A DNA stretch of 15,203 nt from an uncultured Steroidobacter sp. GTDB taxonomy: Bacteria; Pseudomonadota; Gammaproteobacteria; Steroidobacterales; Steroidobacteraceae. The DNA is taken from contig CAMLEO010000167.1 of the NCBI GenBank assembly GCA_946478975.1, forward strand, positions 1 through 15,203. The letters are read 5' to 3'. Shown piece by piece: positions 13,976-15,203 of the stretch (position 1 is its first letter; each line of letters opens with the position of its first letter). The notes beneath the pieces were generated by a model. It was not told the origin of the DNA. It saw only the letters and a list, made by a program, of their open reading frames with translations, and made no database searches. Position numbers and translations under genes: made by a program.

Positions 13976-14133
13976 CACTCTCCTCATCGCCGTCTACCAA
14001 GTCTTCCAGAGATATGGGATTCGATTCAATTGCTGCGTCAGAACCGACGGCAAGCCCTAATGCAATCTGAACCAGGGCCCCACGGCGTCATTCGGTAGAT
14101 TCCACGCGCTTTCCGCCTCAGTGACGAGTCAAA

Positions 14134-14751
14134 TCACTTGGGCATGACAAGCGCTTTAAAAACATCGCCGTCACGCTTGCGAATCCGCATCAACACGTTG
14201 CCTCCTCGTGAAGAGGCATTGGTCCACACCCGATATGTGAATGGACGCCAGCTCACGAGCACAGGCTCGACGAACGGCCAACCACGAAATGCACAAGCTG
14301 ATGCTGCAATCTCACGTGCCTGCTGTTTCGAAGTGACTTTTCTCAATCGAAAGTCCTCAATCTCCACCGACGAGTTCATATCGCCCGCAGCCGCAAACAA
14401 CGTGACGTGCGGGTTAGCGTGGAAGCTCCAGACTCTGCGCGCGGTGAAATGCCAGCACCGCTTCCAACAACTGCGCCGCCGGCGCCATCTGGTACTGCAT
14501 ATGACGTGCTTGCACCATCGGACGTCTCGAGCTCGACTCGATAACAGCCGACTTCCACGTAGCCATCGGACCACCGCGCTGCCGGTCCAAACATTGAGGA
14601 ACTCGTCCGTTATCATCCTGTAGTGCCACCTGCGCCCCAAGGGGACCCTTGTTCGGAGCTACTTCCGTCGCCAACGGCGGGAACGGGTCCGCAAACGCGA
14701 CACGGACTCATCCACTGCGACCAACACGTCAGCGCTACTGTCCTCGCTCAA
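14134..14751 (-). pseudogene. unknown gene readable only with several frameshifts
   Basis: Protein-like segments follow one another in all three minus-strand frames: a TTG start at 14751 with SEDSSADVLVAVDES, then FADPFPPLATEVAPNKGP and LGAQVALQDD, then TDEFLNVWTGSA, then RWSDGYVEVGCYRVELETSD, then RHMQYQMAPAAQLLEAVLAF, then ANPHVTLFAAAGDM and a long intact tail ending RIRKRDGDVFKALVMPK. Joining them needs about five frame changes: the first by -1 (or +2), all later ones by +1. The joined product would be about 205 residues. The TTG overlaps the TGA of the preceding gene, as in coupled genes. The downstream 80 residues from the ATG of MNSSVEIEDF could still be made alone. No family was recognised. 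A decayed gene is likeliest; assembly error is possible. Confidence 0.45.
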
Positions 14752-15203
14752 CTATTGTCGATCACATAGAAAGATGAAAAGTAACGATTCAGCCAGGAGC
14801 TCCCCCTGAAGACGTCGAAGCTCCCGCTGTACTCCGCCTCCAGCCGTTCGATGGGCACATACACGTACTCATTTGCACGTAGCAGCTTGATGATCTTCTT
14901 GACGAGCACTTCGCGAACACCGTCCATGGTTGCCAGGCGGCCGAAGGAAGACAACAAAACCCGACCAGCCGGCTCAGCCCCGCGTCCCTGCAAAACTATG
15001 CGCGTGAATAGCGAGCCGTCCTGAAAGCCACTCGGATCTTCGGTGGTCACCTGCAAATGCGTTGCGCGCGTCACTTCCTGAGCCAGCGACTGAGCCTTCT
15101 CGTATTCCGCCTGAATATCGAACTTCGCTGGAAAAAATTTGCGCGGCGAGTCTGCATCGACAAGCAATCGCTCTAAATCAGACTCCGACAGAAACTCGTC
15201 AGC
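14748..15203 (-). CDS. hypothetical protein, N-terminus beyond the window
   Basis: At least 151 residues, open to the right edge. Visible parts: ADEFLSESDLERLL, then KFDIQAEYEKAQSLAQEVTR (helical), LQVTTEDPSGFQDGSLFTRI (beta), GREVLVKK-like VREVLVKKIIKLLRANEYVY (helix) and the end SFYVIDNS. A TTG at 15167 could start a shorter protein, but the frame continues upstream without a stop, so a partial gene is more likely. No signal peptide or membrane segment is visible in the seen part, and no family was recognised. Its stop codon overlaps the TTG of the next (broken) gene, suggesting one operon running leftward. Confidence 0.65.
   Translation of the reverse strand, partial: ADEFLSESDLERLLVDADSPRKFFPAKFDIQAEYEKAQSLAQEVTRATHLQVTTEDPSGFQDGSLFTRIVLQGRGAEPAGRVLLSSFGRLATMDGVREVLVKKIIKLLRANEYVYVPIERLEAEYSGSFDVFRGSSWLNRYFSSFYVIDNS

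Noticed and set aside
13182..14060. 292-codon plus-strand frame across the small-gene array
   Set aside because: Ser/Arg-rich composition with no motif, opposite intact minus-strand genes including the DUF6959-like one.

Overview
The window is high-GC proteobacterial DNA. Gene content fits an environmental gammaproteobacterium or a relative: several LysR regulators, a BglX-type periplasmic beta-glucosidase, Tat-exported enzymes, a di-heme peroxidase and an outer-membrane barrel candidate. No taxonomic marker is present, so this is inference. No rRNA, tRNA, CRISPR array, transposase or integrase was seen.

Region 1 (1-2166, minus strand): a short OxyR-like DNA-binding-domain protein, a di-heme cytochrome c peroxidase and a Tat-exported metallophosphoesterase run in the same direction. 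The last two share an ATGA stop/start, and a TTAG-N7-CTAA dyad lies between the first two. This looks like a periplasmic peroxide module with a shortened regulator. Region 2 (2245-5712): a GNAT acetyltransferase is divergent from a GcvA-type LysR gene. A rhodanese-DoxX pair (ATGA overlap) is divergent from a CrgA-type LysR gene, its probable regulator.

Region 3 (5719-7813): a uroporphyrinogen-III synthase-like gene lies 15 nt after a PD40 propeller gene. The propeller gene is head-to-head with an Lrp/AsnC gene, and the two 5' ends appear to overlap. Region 4 (7965-12794, plus strand): a Tat-exported GH3 beta-glucosidase, a small outer-membrane barrel candidate whose Shine-Dalgarno lies in a hairpin, and an alpha/beta-hydrolase lipoprotein. 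Three stem-loops separate these genes.

Region 5 (12820-15203, minus strand): a run of small genes of unknown or only loosely recognised function, convergent with the lipoprotein. Two are intact (one resembling the DUF6959 group), one runs off the window, and two can be read only as one protein if several frameshifts are allowed. The density of small unknown genes and decay suggests an accessory, possibly immunity-like, array. This is the least explained part of the window.
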